From NCBI GenBank assembly GCA_029851945.1, contig JARKUZ010000075.1:1-64000 (forward strand): DNA of 64,000 bases, given 5' to 3'. The DNA comes from Terrisporobacter sp. (GTDB lineage Bacteria > Bacillota_A > Clostridia > Peptostreptococcales > Peptostreptococcaceae). Made by a program: the position numbers and the translations under genes. The notes below the pieces were generated by a model. The model had not been told where the DNA came from, searched no databases, and saw only the letters and a list, made by a program, of their open reading frames with translations. How positions within the stretch are numbered: the stretch's first letter is position 1; each line of letters starts with the position of its first letter. Shown here piece by piece: positions 6,661-16,272 of this stretch.

Positions 6661-7992
6661 ATGAGTACAAATTTATCTCAGAAAAAAAATAGAGAAACTT
6701 TCTCTTCAAAATTCGGATTTGTAGTCTCGTGTATAGGAGCTGCATTAGGATTAGGTAACATATGGATGTTTTCATATAAGCTTGGAACATACGGTGGGGC
6801 TGCCTTTTTAATACCATACTTCTTATTCGTGTTTTTACTTGGAACATGTGGTCTTATAGAAGAATTTGCTTTTGGTAGAACTTTTAAAGCCGGATCTAAC
6901 GTAGGTATAAAGAAAGTATTTAAATCAAGAAATCTAAAAGGAGCTTCAATAGTAGGTTCAATACCTGTTCTTGGCTTAACAGGAATACTAATATTCTACT
7001 CAGTAGTAATAGGCTGGATATTAAAATACTTTGCATTGAGTATTACTGGTGATATAGCTAAAATAAATCCTGCAACTTACTTTGATTCATTTGCTGGAAC
7101 ATCTTCATCTATACCATGGGTTTTATTAGCATTTTTAATAACTTTATTAATAGTTTGTTTAGGAGTTTCTAAAGGTATCGAGAAGTTAAATAAAATAATA
7201 ATGCCACTACTTCTTTCATTATTTATTATTTTAACTATAAGAGCTTTAACTCTACCTGGTGCAATGGATGGTGTGGAATTTTTATTAAAGCCAAGATGGG
7301 AAGCTTTATTAGATGCTAACACTTGGATAATGGCTTTAGGACAAGCGTTCTTTACAGTTTCACTTTCTGGTTGTGGAATGGTCGTATACGGAAGTTACAC
7401 AGACGAAAGATTTGATATTATTTCTTCATCATTTAGTACTGCTTTATTTGATACAATAGCTGCTTTACTTGCTGCATTTATGATAATGCCTGCTGTATTT
7501 GCTTTTGGACTAAATCCATCAGCTGGTCCATCATTATTATTTATAACAGTACCTTCAATCTTCAATGAAATGCCATATGGCAATATATTAAGTATTTTAT
7601 TCTTCTTAAGCATAATACTCGCAGCTATATCTTCTTCTGTGAATATGCTTGAAGGACCTGTAGAAGCAATAATATCATCATCAAAGATGAACAGGAAAGT
7701 AGCTTCAATTTTAGTATCAATTGTTTGCTTTATATGTGCACTACCTTTAGCAACTGACATAAATAAATTCAATAGCTTTGCTGATTTTATTACAATAATC
7801 TTTTCTCCAAGTGGAGCAATGATAGTGGCAATAGTAGCATTTTTCTTATACAAAGGTGATTTTTTAGCGGAAATAAATAAAGGTGCAAGAAGACCTTTAG
7901 GTTCTTGGTTTATGTTCTTTGGAAGATATATATTTGTACCTGTTACTATAGTAGTTATAATTCTTGGAGCATTACTAGGTGGAATAGGTTAA
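6661..7992 (+). CDS. Sodium-dependent NSS-family amino-acid transporter
   Basis: 443 residues and about 11 membrane segments, the bacterial MhsT/Tyt1-like size. The unwound TM1 substrate and sodium site reads IGAALGLGNIWMFSY, and TM6 contains the usual aromatic/Gly region (WIMALGQAFFTVSLSGCGMVVYGSY). The family imports neutral or aromatic amino acids with Na+. The leader peptide upstream is rich in Tyr and Trp codons, so tyrosine/tryptophan is the likely cargo (inference). RBS TTAGGAGGAA precedes the ATG. Single-gene transcript with a terminator at 8062-8110. Confidence 0.92.
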   Translation: MSTNLSQKKNRETFSSKFGFVVSCIGAALGLGNIWMFSYKLGTYGGAAFLIPYFLFVFLLGTCGLIEEFAFGRTFKAGSNVGIKKVFKSRNLKGASIVGSIPVLGLTGILIFYSVVIGWILKYFALSITGDIAKINPATYFDSFAGTSSSIPWVLLAFLITLLIVCLGVSKGIEKLNKIIMPLLLSLFIILTIRALTLPGAMDGVEFLLKPRWEALLDANTWIMALGQAFFTVSLSGCGMVVYGSYTDERFDIISSSFSTALFDTIAALLAAFMIMPAVFAFGLNPSAGPSLLFITVPSIFNEMPYGNILSILFFLSIILAAISSSVNMLEGPVEAIISSSKMNRKVASILVSIVCFICALPLATDINKFNSFADFITIIFSPSGAMIVAIVAFFLYKGDFLAEINKGARRPLGSWFMFFGRYIFVPVTIVVIILGALLGGIG

Positions 7993-8061
7993 TAAATTTT
8001 AAAAATAATCTGCGTAAAACAGAATTTTGTTAATAAAAAATTCTATTTATTACTCAAAATG

Positions 8062-8110
8062 AAAAGCGATGAAGTATAGAGTTAAACATCTATATTTCAT
8101 CGCTTTCTTT
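8062..8110 (+). terminator. Terminator after the NSS transporter
   Basis: AAAGCGATGAA/TTCATCGCTTT outer stem with an inner TATAGA/TCTATA pairing, followed by a T-rich tract. The surrounding 7993-8325 gap shows nothing else except the promoter region of the next gene. Confidence 0.85.
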
Positions 8111-8325
8111 ATTTTATATAATCTTTCTTTATTATTTTAATATTAAAAAATTTTATTTTTTATATTTTTTATACATAAAAGGTTACTTTTGAAAGTATCA
8201 TGTATACTTATATATCCTTTGAAGGTTTAAAGAAATTTCTGTCTAATTTCAATAATATAAAATAATATACTATATTAAATCTCACAATATTATGTAAAAA
8301 ATAATTTAAAAGGTTGGTGTAAAAT

Positions 8326-8664
8326 ATGGAAAGAACTATAGTAAATTTTCCTTACAACTCACTTGGAGTTGCAAGAGTAGACTGCGATGGTATAATACAT
8401 AACCACTTATACCACAATTGTCCAGTCGGTAGAATTGACACTAACAATATAATTCATTCTCATCCTATAAATAATTCACCTGTTGGTAGAGTTGATTTAG
8501 ATAGAACTATTCATAATAGCCTTGTTAACAATTCTCCTATTGGCAGAGTGAATAAACAAGGTTATGTGTATGATAATCAGAATATCGCAATAGGTAGAGT
8601 TGATGGCGAAGATTTCCTTCAAAGCGCTAGTGCTTATCTGTTATTAATTAAAGATTTAAGATAA
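8326..8664 (+). CDS. Repeat protein of beta-flower type, function unknown
   Basis: 112 residues built from repeats of 19-20 residues, each containing [VP][VI]GR[VI][DN] followed by an IIH(N/S) strand: LGVARVDCDGIIHN, PVGRIDTNNIIHS, PVGRVDLDRTIHN, PIGRVNKQGYVYD, AIGRVDGED. Regular short strands joined by GR-D turns are what small radial beta-flower proteins look like, so I propose that fold; no enzyme motif is seen. There is no signal peptide. The C-terminal tail (FLQSASAYLLLIKDLR) is helical. RBS AAAGGTTGGTG is modest. Confidence 0.65.
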   Translation: MERTIVNFPYNSLGVARVDCDGIIHNHLYHNCPVGRIDTNNIIHSHPINNSPVGRVDLDRTIHNSLVNNSPIGRVNKQGYVYDNQNIAIGRVDGEDFLQSASAYLLLIKDLR

Positions 8665-8675
8665 TTTAATATAAT

Positions 8676-8703
8676 AAGGCTTGTCTTTTTTGTGGCAAGT
8701 CTT
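8676..8703 (+). terminator. Weak terminator after the repeat protein
   Basis: GGCTTG/CAAGTC stem (one G-U pair) with a T-rich loop and T-run, just after the stop at 8664. Confidence 0.5.
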
Positions 8704-8871
8704 TTATTATATATAAATTCATTTTTATTTTATAATTTTTACATTCTAATTATTTGAAGTAAAAATTTTCATTGAAAAAGATATAATTCAGCAAATAACA
8801 AAAATATTCCTTTTACTTGTTGAATGGACATAATAAGAGATAGATTAAATGTTGTTTCATAATTTAAACTA

Positions 8872-8904
8872 AAAAATAGGACTTTGATTAAATTCAAAGT
8901 CCTG
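8872..8904 (-). terminator. Terminator after the small acidic protein
   Basis: AGGACTTTGA/TCAAAGTCCT stem, five-base loop, and T-run on the minus strand, 55 bp downstream of the stop at 8959. Confidence 0.8.
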
Positions 8905-8958
8905 TCATTTCTAGTTAACTTCTATTATTTATTTTTATCAATACTTTCATCAAGTCTA

Positions 8959-9234
8959 CTATTTAAGATTATTTTGGACATATGTAAATATATCATTTAC
9001 ATAACCTTCAAAACTTTCTTCTGAATCTGGAAAAGAATTCTTTTCTATATATTCCATAGTTCTTCCAAGAACCATCTTATATATTTCTCTTTGAACTTCT
9101 TCTTCTAATTCAATTTTCTCCTCTGTATCAGGATCTATTAAAGAGTCTAATAAATAGTTAGTACATCCTCCAGCTAACTCAGTAATCTCTTCTATTTCTT
9201 TTAATTCTTCATCTGTTATGTTTATATCTTCCAT
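8959..9234 (-). CDS. Small acidic helical protein, unknown
   Basis: 91 residues, strongly acidic (EELKEIEEITE, DPDTEEKIELEEEVQRE) and predicted mostly helical, with no membrane segment or catalytic motif. I do not recognise the family. GAAAGGATT precedes the ATG, the codon use matches the neighbours and it has its own terminator, so it is probably expressed. Confidence 0.65.
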   Translation of the reverse strand: MEDINITDEELKEIEEITELAGGCTNYLLDSLIDPDTEEKIELEEEVQREIYKMVLGRTMEYIEKNSFPDSEESFEGYVNDIFTYVQNNLK

Positions 9235-9383
9235 GATTTTAATCCTTTCTAATTTGTATTTGTACTATATCATAAAAATTAGCATCGAACAATATATAAT
9301 TCATTTGATGAATATATGACACTTTATTCTTTGTATAATTCTAACGTTCTTATCAAAACTTATTTTATATATCTTATAATAAA

Positions 9384-9413
9384 AAATAGCTACCTAATTA
9401 CAGGCAGCTATTT
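9384..9413 (-). terminator. Terminator after the SDR gene
   Basis: AAATAGCT-CCT/AGG-AGCTATTT stem with T-run on the minus strand, downstream of the stop at 9464. Confidence 0.8.
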
Positions 9414-9463
9414 CTTATCTACGAATATATTTAAGTAAATTTATTCTTAATTTGAAATATTTT

Positions 9464-10366
9464 TTACACTATATTACCACCATTAACATGTAACACTTGT
9501 CCTGACATATAGCTAGAATCATCACTTGCTAAAAATACATAAGATGTAGCTACTTCAAAAGGTTGTCCTGCTCTATCCATTGGAACTTGACTTCTAAGGC
9601 TTCCAAATGTTTCAACCTCTTTAGATGAAAAGCTACTTGTAATTATAGGTGTCCATATAGGACCTGGCGCAACAGCATTTACTCTAATCCCTTCTTTAAT
9701 AAGAGATTGTGATAAACTTCTTGTAAATGCAACTATAGCACCTTTAGTAGAGCTGTAATCTAAAAGTAATTCTTCTCCTTTAAAAGCAGTAACTGATGCT
9801 GTATTTATAATGGTTGAACCTTTTTTTAAATGAGGTAGAGCCGCTTTTACTAAATAAAAAAAAGAAAATATATTTGTTTTAAATGTTTTTTCAAGTTGTT
9901 CAGCCGTAATATCCAATATACTTTGCTGAATATACTGTACTGCATGATTATTTACTAAAATATCTATTTTACCAAACTCATCTATAGTTTTTTGAATAAC
10001 TTCTTTACACATATTTTCCTCTTGTAAATCTCCTCTTATAGCCAAGCATTTTTTACCTAAAGTCTCTATGTGTTCTCTTGTTTCTTTAGCATCTTCATCT
10101 TCATTTAGATAAGCTATAACTATATTAGCTCCCTCTTTTGCATAAGCATAAGCTATAGCTCTCCCTATTCCACTATCACCGCCAGTTATAATGGCTACTT
10201 TATCTAATAATTTATTACTACCTTTATAATTAGTATTCTCTGAAATTGGTCTAGGATTCATCAAATATTCTAAACCAGGATGACAGTCTTGATGTTGTGG
10301 TGGAAAATTTACTTTAACTATTTCACAATTTTCCTTTGTTCCTATATTTTTGTAAACAGGATACAT
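9464..10366 (-). CDS. Short-chain dehydrogenase/reductase (GSP39-like)
   Basis: 300 residues. An N-terminal extension of about 50 residues (PPQHQDCHPGLEYLMNPRP) is typical of the YdaD/YhxC/GSP39 group found in general-stress sets of Firmicutes. Then comes a classical SDR: the NAD(P)-binding TGGDSGIGRA near residue 62, VNNHAVQ, catalytic Ser in INTASVTAFKG, and YSSTKGA with Tyr and Lys of the active site. The C-terminal SSYMSGQVLHVNGGN is the usual SDR ending. The substrate is unknown. RBS AAGGAGG. Confidence 0.88.
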   Translation of the reverse strand: MYPVYKNIGTKENCEIVKVNFPPQHQDCHPGLEYLMNPRPISENTNYKGSNKLLDKVAIITGGDSGIGRAIAYAYAKEGANIVIAYLNEDEDAKETREHIETLGKKCLAIRGDLQEENMCKEVIQKTIDEFGKIDILVNNHAVQYIQQSILDITAEQLEKTFKTNIFSFFYLVKAALPHLKKGSTIINTASVTAFKGEELLLDYSSTKGAIVAFTRSLSQSLIKEGIRVNAVAPGPIWTPIITSSFSSKEVETFGSLRSQVPMDRAGQPFEVATSYVFLASDDSSYMSGQVLHVNGGNIV

Positions 10367-10585
10367 TTTTTCCTCCTTAATTTATAATTAAATCATCATT
10401 ATAAATTATTTGTATTTTCATAGAAATTAATCTATATAATTTAATAAAATATACAGTAGTAGATTTATAAGTTTAATTTGTAGACCTAAATCTTTTCAAA
10501 TTTCTATTCATAATTTCACACAATTTTAATATAATTTATCTATATTATATATAATAATATTAATAAAATTTTAGGAGGAATTTTA

Positions 10586-11914
10586 ATGAGTAGTCTTGAT
10601 GACCTCTCGAGGAGCGTTTTACCTCAACTATTAATAATATTAATTCTTACACTAATTAATGCTTTTTTCGCGTCTGCTGAGATGGCATTTGTGTCAGTGA
10701 ATAAGCATAAGATTAATAATTTAAGTAAAGAAGGAAATAAAAAGGCAATATTATTAGAAAAGCTATTACAAGATCCAAGTAACTTTCTCTCTACAATTCA
10801 AATAGGAATCACGCTAGCAGGATTTTTCTCTAGTGCATCTGCTGCTACAACTTTATCAGTAAGATTATTTAATATCTTATTGCATTTCAACATACCGTAT
10901 GCACAGGAACTTTCCATGATCTTAATAACACTTATATTATCTTTCCTAACACTTATATTTGGAGAGTTAGTACCCAAGAGAATAGCTTTAAATAGCTGCG
11001 AAACAATCGCTTTATTTTCAGTCAAACCAGTTTATATACTATCTAAAATAGCTAACCCTATAATAAAAATTTTATCTCTATCAACTAAAGTAGTTTTAAA
11101 ACTAATTAAAGCAAATGATATTGAAGAAGGCGAAAATATTTCAACAGAAGAAATAAAACTACTAATTACTCAGTCAGAAAAAAACGGAACCATAAACTAT
11201 ATGGAAAAAGAAATAATAGATAAAGCCTTTGATTTTTCAGATAAAGTGTCAAAGGAAATAATGACCTCTAGAACAGATACTATTTTACTTGATATTAATG
11301 ATGATATACAGTCAAAACTTCAAGTATTATTAAATAGTAAATATTCAAGAGTTCCTGTTTACGAAGATTCTGTAGATAACATAATAGGAATTTTGTATAT
11401 AAAGGATTTAATTTCTCTCTTATTTGATACAAATTTTGATAGTGTTGATTTAAGAACAATATTACACCGTCCTTGCTTTGTTCCAGAAACAAAAAAAATA
11501 GATGAGTTATTTCTTCTTCTTAAACAAAGTAAGAATCATATGTCCATATTAATTGATGAGTATGGAGGCTTTTCTGGTATAGTTACAATGGAGGACATAA
11601 TAGAAGAAATAATGGGCGACATAGATGATGAATATGATATTAACAATTCTAAAATAAAAAATATAGGAGATGATTCTTTCATAATTAAGGGAAATATGTC
11701 AATTTTAGATTTTAATACTATCTTTAATGCAAATATTAAATGCGAAGACTGCGATACTATAAATGGATATATAATTTCTTCATTGGATAGAATACCGTGT
11801 AGTGATGAATGTATTAATTTACTTCTAGAAACTTGTGAGTTGACAGTTCTAGAAATTGATGATAATAGAATAGAAAATGTGAAGGTGACCTTATTCCAAG
11901 AAAAAGTAAGTTAA
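10586..11914 (+). CDS. CNNM/CorC (hemolysin-like) membrane protein with CBS domains
   Basis: 442 residues: DUF21/CNNM membrane domain with four hydrophobic segments (about 1-195), a CBS pair (about 215-335, with SRVPVYEDSVDNIIGILYIKDL and DEYGGFSGIVTMEDIIEEI) and a C-terminal CorC_HlyC domain (about 355-440). Members are implicated in Mg2+ or Co2+ efflux and divalent cation homeostasis; the old name hemolysin is misleading. RBS TAGGAGGAA. Convergent with the AGCS gene, sharing a terminator. Confidence 0.9.
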   Translation: MSSLDDLSRSVLPQLLIILILTLINAFFASAEMAFVSVNKHKINNLSKEGNKKAILLEKLLQDPSNFLSTIQIGITLAGFFSSASAATTLSVRLFNILLHFNIPYAQELSMILITLILSFLTLIFGELVPKRIALNSCETIALFSVKPVYILSKIANPIIKILSLSTKVVLKLIKANDIEEGENISTEEIKLLITQSEKNGTINYMEKEIIDKAFDFSDKVSKEIMTSRTDTILLDINDDIQSKLQVLLNSKYSRVPVYEDSVDNIIGILYIKDLISLLFDTNFDSVDLRTILHRPCFVPETKKIDELFLLLKQSKNHMSILIDEYGGFSGIVTMEDIIEEIMGDIDDEYDINNSKIKNIGDDSFIIKGNMSILDFNTIFNANIKCEDCDTINGYIISSLDRIPCSDECINLLLETCELTVLEIDDNRIENVKVTLFQEKVS

Positions 11915-11966
11915 AGCATGAGTTTATTATTTACAAAAATATTAACTCAAGTATTGTACCTATATA

Positions 11967-11998
11967 AAAAAGACTGACTTATAAAAGTCAGTCTTTCA
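11967..11998. terminator. Bidirectional terminator
   Basis: AAAGACTGACTT/AAGTCAGTCTTT stem with four-base loop between the stops at 11914 and 12002. Confidence 0.9.
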
Positions 11999-12001
11999 TA
12001 A

Positions 12002-13423
12002 TTATATGGCTTTTTCTTCTTTTTCAGCTTGCCACTGAGAAACTTTTTCTAATCCTTTTATATTTGATGCTACAAATACAGGATCTTTTATTCCAGCTTT
12101 TTTTTGCTTAGTATAGTCATTTAATGCTATAAATGCATATTTACCAAGTAAAGATATAGCAATTAAATTTATTATAGCCATAAGACCCATAAATACGTCA
12201 GCTAAGTCCCAGACGATAGCAACTTTTGCAACTGAACCAAATAGAACCATTCCTACTACTACTACTCTAAATAAATTTAAAACAGTTTTATTTCCACTTA
12301 TAAATTCTATATTTGATTCTCCGTAATAATAATTTCCAACTATAGAACTAAAGGCAAATAGTAATATACATATAGCTATGAATACATTACCTATTGGTCC
12401 TATTTGTGAACTTAACGCAGCTTGAGTTAATTCTATACCTTCTAATCCTGCTGTAGAATAACCTGGATATAAAAGAATCATAAATGCAGTACAACTACAA
12501 ATTACTATAGTATCAGTAAATACCCCTAAAGTTTGTATTAAACCTTGCTTAACTGGATGAGTAACATCTGCAGTTGCAGCTGCATTAGGTGCAGATCCCA
12601 TACCTGCTTCATTGGAGAATAATCCTCTTTTTATACCAACTAAAATCATCCCTCCTATAGTACCAACTGACATTTCTCTAAGTCCAAAAGCACTTTCAAA
12701 TATCATTTTTAATATATTAGGTATTTCATTTATATTTATAAATACAACGAATAAAGAAACTAATATATATAAAACTGCAAAAATCGGAACTATAATCTCT
12801 GATACTTTCGCTACTCTATGTACTCCACCAAAGATTATTATACCTGTTATCGCAGCTAGTACTATTCCAACTATTAATCTATCAAATTCAAAAGCATTAT
12901 TGAATGCTGCCGCTATTGTATTAGATTGAACTGCATTGAATATAAAACCAAAACAAATTGTAATTAATACTGAGAATAATATTCCCATCTTTTTACTTCC
13001 TAAGCCTTGCTCTATATAATAAGCAGGTCCACCTCTAAAACTTTCTCCATCTTTAACTTTGTATATTTGTGCAAGTGTACTTTCTACAAAACTTGATGCA
13101 GAACCAACTAGTGCAATTAACCACATCCAAAATACAGAACCTGGTCCACCAGCAACTACTGCCATTGCTATACCTGCTATGTTACCAGTACCAACTCTTG
13201 AAGCCGTAGATATACAGAATGCTTGGAAAGATGATATTGATCCTTCCTTCTTTTCTCCTGATGCCCCATCACCTAAAAGTCTAAACATTTCTTTAAAATA
13301 TCTAAATTGAACAAACTTAGTTTTAAAAGTAAAATATAATCCTAATACAATCAACATTGCAATTAAGATATAAGTCCATATAAAATCATTTACTTTTAAA
13401 ATCATTTCATGTAAAAATTCCAT
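12002..13423 (-). CDS. Alanine/glycine:cation symporter (AGCS family)
   Basis: 473 residues, about 11 membrane segments. Family signatures are GTGNIAGIAMAVVAGGPGSVFWMW and, in the middle, GLFSNEAGMGSAPNAAA. The family imports alanine or glycine with Na+ or H+. A short cytosolic tail (WQAEKEEKAI) ends the protein. RBS AAGGGAGG. No glycine riboswitch or T-box is seen in the 5' region. Confidence 0.92.
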   Translation of the reverse strand: MEFLHEMILKVNDFIWTYILIAMLIVLGLYFTFKTKFVQFRYFKEMFRLLGDGASGEKKEGSISSFQAFCISTASRVGTGNIAGIAMAVVAGGPGSVFWMWLIALVGSASSFVESTLAQIYKVKDGESFRGGPAYYIEQGLGSKKMGILFSVLITICFGFIFNAVQSNTIAAAFNNAFEFDRLIVGIVLAAITGIIIFGGVHRVAKVSEIIVPIFAVLYILVSLFVVFININEIPNILKMIFESAFGLREMSVGTIGGMILVGIKRGLFSNEAGMGSAPNAAATADVTHPVKQGLIQTLGVFTDTIVICSCTAFMILLYPGYSTAGLEGIELTQAALSSQIGPIGNVFIAICILLFAFSSIVGNYYYGESNIEFISGNKTVLNLFRVVVVGMVLFGSVAKVAIVWDLADVFMGLMAIINLIAISLLGKYAFIALNDYTKQKKAGIKDPVFVASNIKGLEKVSQWQAEKEEKAI

Positions 13424-13904
13424 TTTATATCCTCCCTTAAGTTTATATTATTATTTTATTTGCTAATTAACGAAAAAATGAATAATTTTTTATTCTCCTT
13501 TCATTTATAATTATTATATTCTATTTTCCCATGTAATTCAATAGAATATTGCAAATCAAATTATAAAAATTGCATTTTTTTAAATTCTCACATAAGGATA
13601 ATGTTTTCTTAAGTATATTTCCAGTAAAAAAAGAATGAATATTTCTTTATTTTTTCAATTAATATTTTAAAATGACTTATTTAAATTTAAATAAGTCATT
13701 TTTTCTACTTATTTTTTTAATTATTTAATCATATAAAGTTCGTTGTATTATATATCTTCATTGTATCCACATAGTAAAATATTCTAATTATCTAATTATA
13801 ACTATACTGTTATTTTATTATTAATATGCAATTTTTCATCTTATGTATTTCATTTTTAAACAAAATAAAAAGATGATTAAAATTTTATTTATAATCATCT
13901 TTTG
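13424..13904. other. AT-rich intergenic region with two terminator-like hairpins
   Basis: Upstream of the AGCS gene there is no coding sequence. A perfect 30-bp palindrome AATGACTTATTTAAA/TTTAAATAAGTCATT (13671-13700, followed by six T) and a second hairpin AAAAGATGATTA/TAATCATCTTTT (13868-13903) look like terminators. The second one follows the gene relic at 13905-14120 on the minus strand. Confidence 0.55.
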
Positions 13905-14120
13905 CATTACCAATTTGGACATTTTTTCTCTGGTTCTATTCTTTTCGCTTTTTCATTTTTATCAACAAATATATTTGCAATTATCGCACCAAATATATTA
14001 TACCACATACTGAATATAGCTCCAGTAATTGTTTACATAGCTAACCTATATAATTATGATATAGCAATAGTATTTCTCTTTTCTACTAGTAAACTAAGTA
14101 CCTTATCTATTCTATAATCT
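13905..14120 (-). pseudogene. Relic of a small membrane-protein gene
   Basis: One minus-strand frame reads DYRIDKVLSLLVEKRNTIAIS, stop, LYRLAM, stop, then a hydrophobic stretch TITGAIFSMWYNIFGAIIANIF and a basic tail ending KKCPNW, followed at once by a terminator. Two in-frame stops and the lack of a start make it a decayed gene rather than a working one. An internal ATG could still give a 33-residue peptide, but the RBS is poor. The family was not recognised. Confidence 0.4.
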
Positions 14121-14267
14121 TCAAATTAGTATTAAATGAAATATAATATCTAAATTTTACTCTTTTATATTTATTTTTTTATTGTTACTAAAAAGTTAGT
14201 ATTATATCTTTTTATTTGATTAAAATATTAATATAACAATAATATCTAACAAAGGAAGATGATTAAC

Positions 14268-14570
14268 TTGACTAGAGATAATAAAAAATATATTTGTAAA
14301 TTAGATATGGCATTTGAACCTGTACGTGGTAAGTGGAAACCTCTTATTATTAGCAGCTTAGCTTCTGGAAGAAAAAGATTTACCACATTGCTTAATTTAA
14401 ATTCCGGGATTAGTCATAAAGTTTTAAATGAAAAACTTAAAGAATTACAAGAAGATAATCTAATTTCAAAAGAATTTTTCTATGAATATCCTCCAAAAGT
14501 TGAATACTCTTTAACTTCTAAAGGTTATCAATACGCAAAATTATTAAAACAATTTGAAAATATAGGATAA
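14268..14570 (+). CDS. HxlR-family transcriptional regulator
   Basis: 100 residues, a compact winged helix-turn-helix. Recognisable features are CKLDMAFEPVRGKWKPLIISSLASGRKRFTTLL, the recognition helix ISHKVLNEKLKELQEDNLI and the wing YPPKVEYSLTSKGYQ. The N-terminal Cys (ICKLD) is the position used by redox-sensing members. I prefer the TTG at 14268, because AGGAAG is nine bases upstream of it and directly abuts the ATG at 14259. HxlR proteins usually control a neighbouring oxidoreductase; here the neighbouring genes on both sides are relics, so its target may be lost. Confidence 0.85.
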   Translation: MTRDNKKYICKLDMAFEPVRGKWKPLIISSLASGRKRFTTLLNLNSGISHKVLNEKLKELQEDNLISKEFFYEYPPKVEYSLTSKGYQYAKLLKQFENIG

Positions 14571-14585
14571 TCTATTTTTATAACA

Positions 14586-14611
14586 AAGCCAAGTGATAAA
14601 TCACCTGGCTT
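14586..14611. terminator. Terminator after the HxlR gene
   Basis: AAGCCA-GTGA/TCAC-TGGCTT stem with four-base loop just after the stop at 14570; also positioned to end the minus-strand relic. Confidence 0.75.
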
Positions 14612-14618
14612 AAATTTA

Positions 14619-14717
14619 TTATTTTATATTATTTTTATAAAATTCACTAATTTCTTTAATTACATTTTCTACATTTCTATTAAATTCTTTCAAATTAACA
14701 TTGTAATCCCCTCTTAC
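14619..14717 (-). pseudogene. C-terminal relic of an unidentified gene
   Basis: A minus-strand frame of 32 codons with no start reads RGDYNVNLKEFNRNVENVIKE and ends in FYKNNIK and a stop, followed by the terminator at 14586-14611. It looks like the amphipathic last helix of a lost protein. Its upstream end meets the truncated acetyltransferase at about 14720-14735, so one deletion may have removed the 5' ends of both. Confidence 0.4.
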
Positions 14718-14734
14718 TTAGAGTAAATTTTCAA

Positions 14735-15088
14735 TTGAGGATGAGAGTGAATATAGGAGATAATGTACTTTTGAGCCCAAGAGTAAATATTTTTACAGCA
14801 AGTCATCCTATTGATGCAAATGTACGTAATACTAATTTAGAATGTGGTAAGCCAATTAATATTGGTAATAATGTGTGGATAGGTGGAAATACAGTGATTA
14901 ATCCTAGTGTAAAAATCAGAAATAATGTGGTCATTGGTTCAGGATCAGTTGTTACTAAAGATATTCCAGATAATGTAATAGCTATTGGTAATCCATGCAA
15001 GGTTCTAAATAAAATCAATGATGATGATAAAAAGTACTGGGAAAAACAAAAAGAAGAATACTATACATATGCGAATAAAGTTAAATAA
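14735..15088 (+). pseudogene. Maltose/galactoside O-acetyltransferase, 5' truncated
   Basis: The frame gives only the last 117 residues of a left-handed beta-helix acetyltransferase. VNIGDNVLLSPRVNIFTASHPID, then KPINIGNNVWIGGN, NNVVIGSGSVVTKDIP and AIGNPCK are hexapeptide-repeat coils. The family is normally 180-200 residues with an N-terminal helical Mac domain and several earlier coils, all missing here. The frame begins at a TTG or ATG without proper context. Cutting in the middle of the coil domain makes a functional trimer unlikely. Confidence 0.75.
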
Positions 15089-15182
15089 ATAATAAAAAGT
15101 ATTGATTTTATATTTATATAATGATACCATAATCTTAACAAATGTTTATAGCAATAAACAAATATTAATTTTTGGTGATTAT

Positions 15183-16271
15183 ATGACTTACAGAGAAAAA
15201 GAAATTTTGCAAATTTTAAAAAATAATCCTATGATTTCTCAACAAGAGCTGGCAGATATGTTAAATATATCTCGAGCTTCTGTGGCTGTTCATATAACTA
15301 ATCTTATGAAAAAGGGATACATACTTGGAAAAGGTTATATATTAAAAAGAGAAAATTATGTTACAGTAATTGGTGGATCTAATATGGATATTCAAGGTTC
15401 TCCCAAAAATCCATTAATAATGTATGATTCTAATCCAGGTCAGGTCGATATTTCATTAGGTGGAGTTGGAAGAAATATTGCTGAAAATCTTAGTAGACTT
15501 AGTATTAATACCAAATTAATTTCAGCTATTGGTAATGATTTATATGGAAATACAATCTTATCAGAGTGTAAAAATTTAAATATAGATGTGGAAGATTGTT
15601 TTATATCAGACGAATATGCTACATCAATATATATATCTATTTTAAATAGCTCAAAAGATATGCAGCTTGCCATAAGTCATATGGATATAATTGAAAAACT
15701 TGATGAATCATTTATTAATTCAAAACATAAATCATTAAATGATTCCAAAGCAATTGTAATAGACACAAATTTATCACAAGAAACTATTGAGTTTATAACT
15801 AGAACTTATTCTCATCTACCAATCTTTGTTGATACTGTTTCAACATCAAAGTGTACGAAAATAAAAGATATTTTAAGAAGATTTGAAGGTGTTAAACTTA
15901 ATAAATATGAAGCAGAAACATTATCAGGAATTAAAATAGAAAATTTAGATGATGCAAAAAAATCTTGTGAATACTTTATAAATGAAGGTGTCAAAAATGT
16001 ATTTATCACTTTAAGTAGTGATGGGGTATACTGTGCAAACAATGAAATATCTTTACATCTTAAAGGAGTTGAAATTGATATAGTTAATGCTACAGGTGCT
16101 GGAGATGCATTTATGGCTGGAATTATATATGGATTCATGAATGATCTTCATTTAGAAGAAACTGCCAAGTTTTCTGTAGGAGCATCAATTTTAGCCCTCT
16201 CTCATAAAAATACAATCAATCCTAATTTAAGTGTGGATTTAGTAGAAAAAACAATAAAGGAGTTAATATAA
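15183..16271 (+). CDS. psuK: Pseudouridine kinase with N-terminal helix-turn-helix
   Basis: 362 residues. Residues 1-60 form a winged HTH ([39 protein letters not shown]). The rest is a PfkB/ribokinase-fold kinase with GGSNMDIQG near the start, the glycine-rich [14 protein letters not shown] and the C-terminal signature [12 protein letters not shown] holding the catalytic Asp. It should phosphorylate pseudouridine to its 5'-phosphate, feeding psuG one base downstream. The start is ATG 15183 (GGTGATT upstream), not earlier in-frame codons. The fused HTH suggests self-regulation of the operon. Confidence 0.88.
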   Translation: MTYREKEILQILKNNPMISQQELADMLNISRASVAVHITNLMKKGYILGKGYILKRENYVTVIGGSNMDIQGSPKNPLIMYDSNPGQVDISLGGVGRNIAENLSRLSINTKLISAIGNDLYGNTILSECKNLNIDVEDCFISDEYATSIYISILNSSKDMQLAISHMDIIEKLDESFINSKHKSLNDSKAIVIDTNLSQETIEFITRTYSHLPIFVDTVSTSKCTKIKDILRRFEGVKLNKYEAETLSGIKIENLDDAKKSCEYFINEGVKNVFITLSSDGVYCANNEISLHLKGVEIDIVNATGAGDAFMAGIIYGFMNDLHLEETAKFSVGASILALSHKNTINPNLSVDLVEKTIKELI

Positions 16272-16272
16272 T

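Noticed and set aside
13902..14117. Plus-strand 71-codon hydrophobic frame
   Set aside because: No RBS; the minus strand of the same DNA reads a better protein-like relic followed by a terminator.
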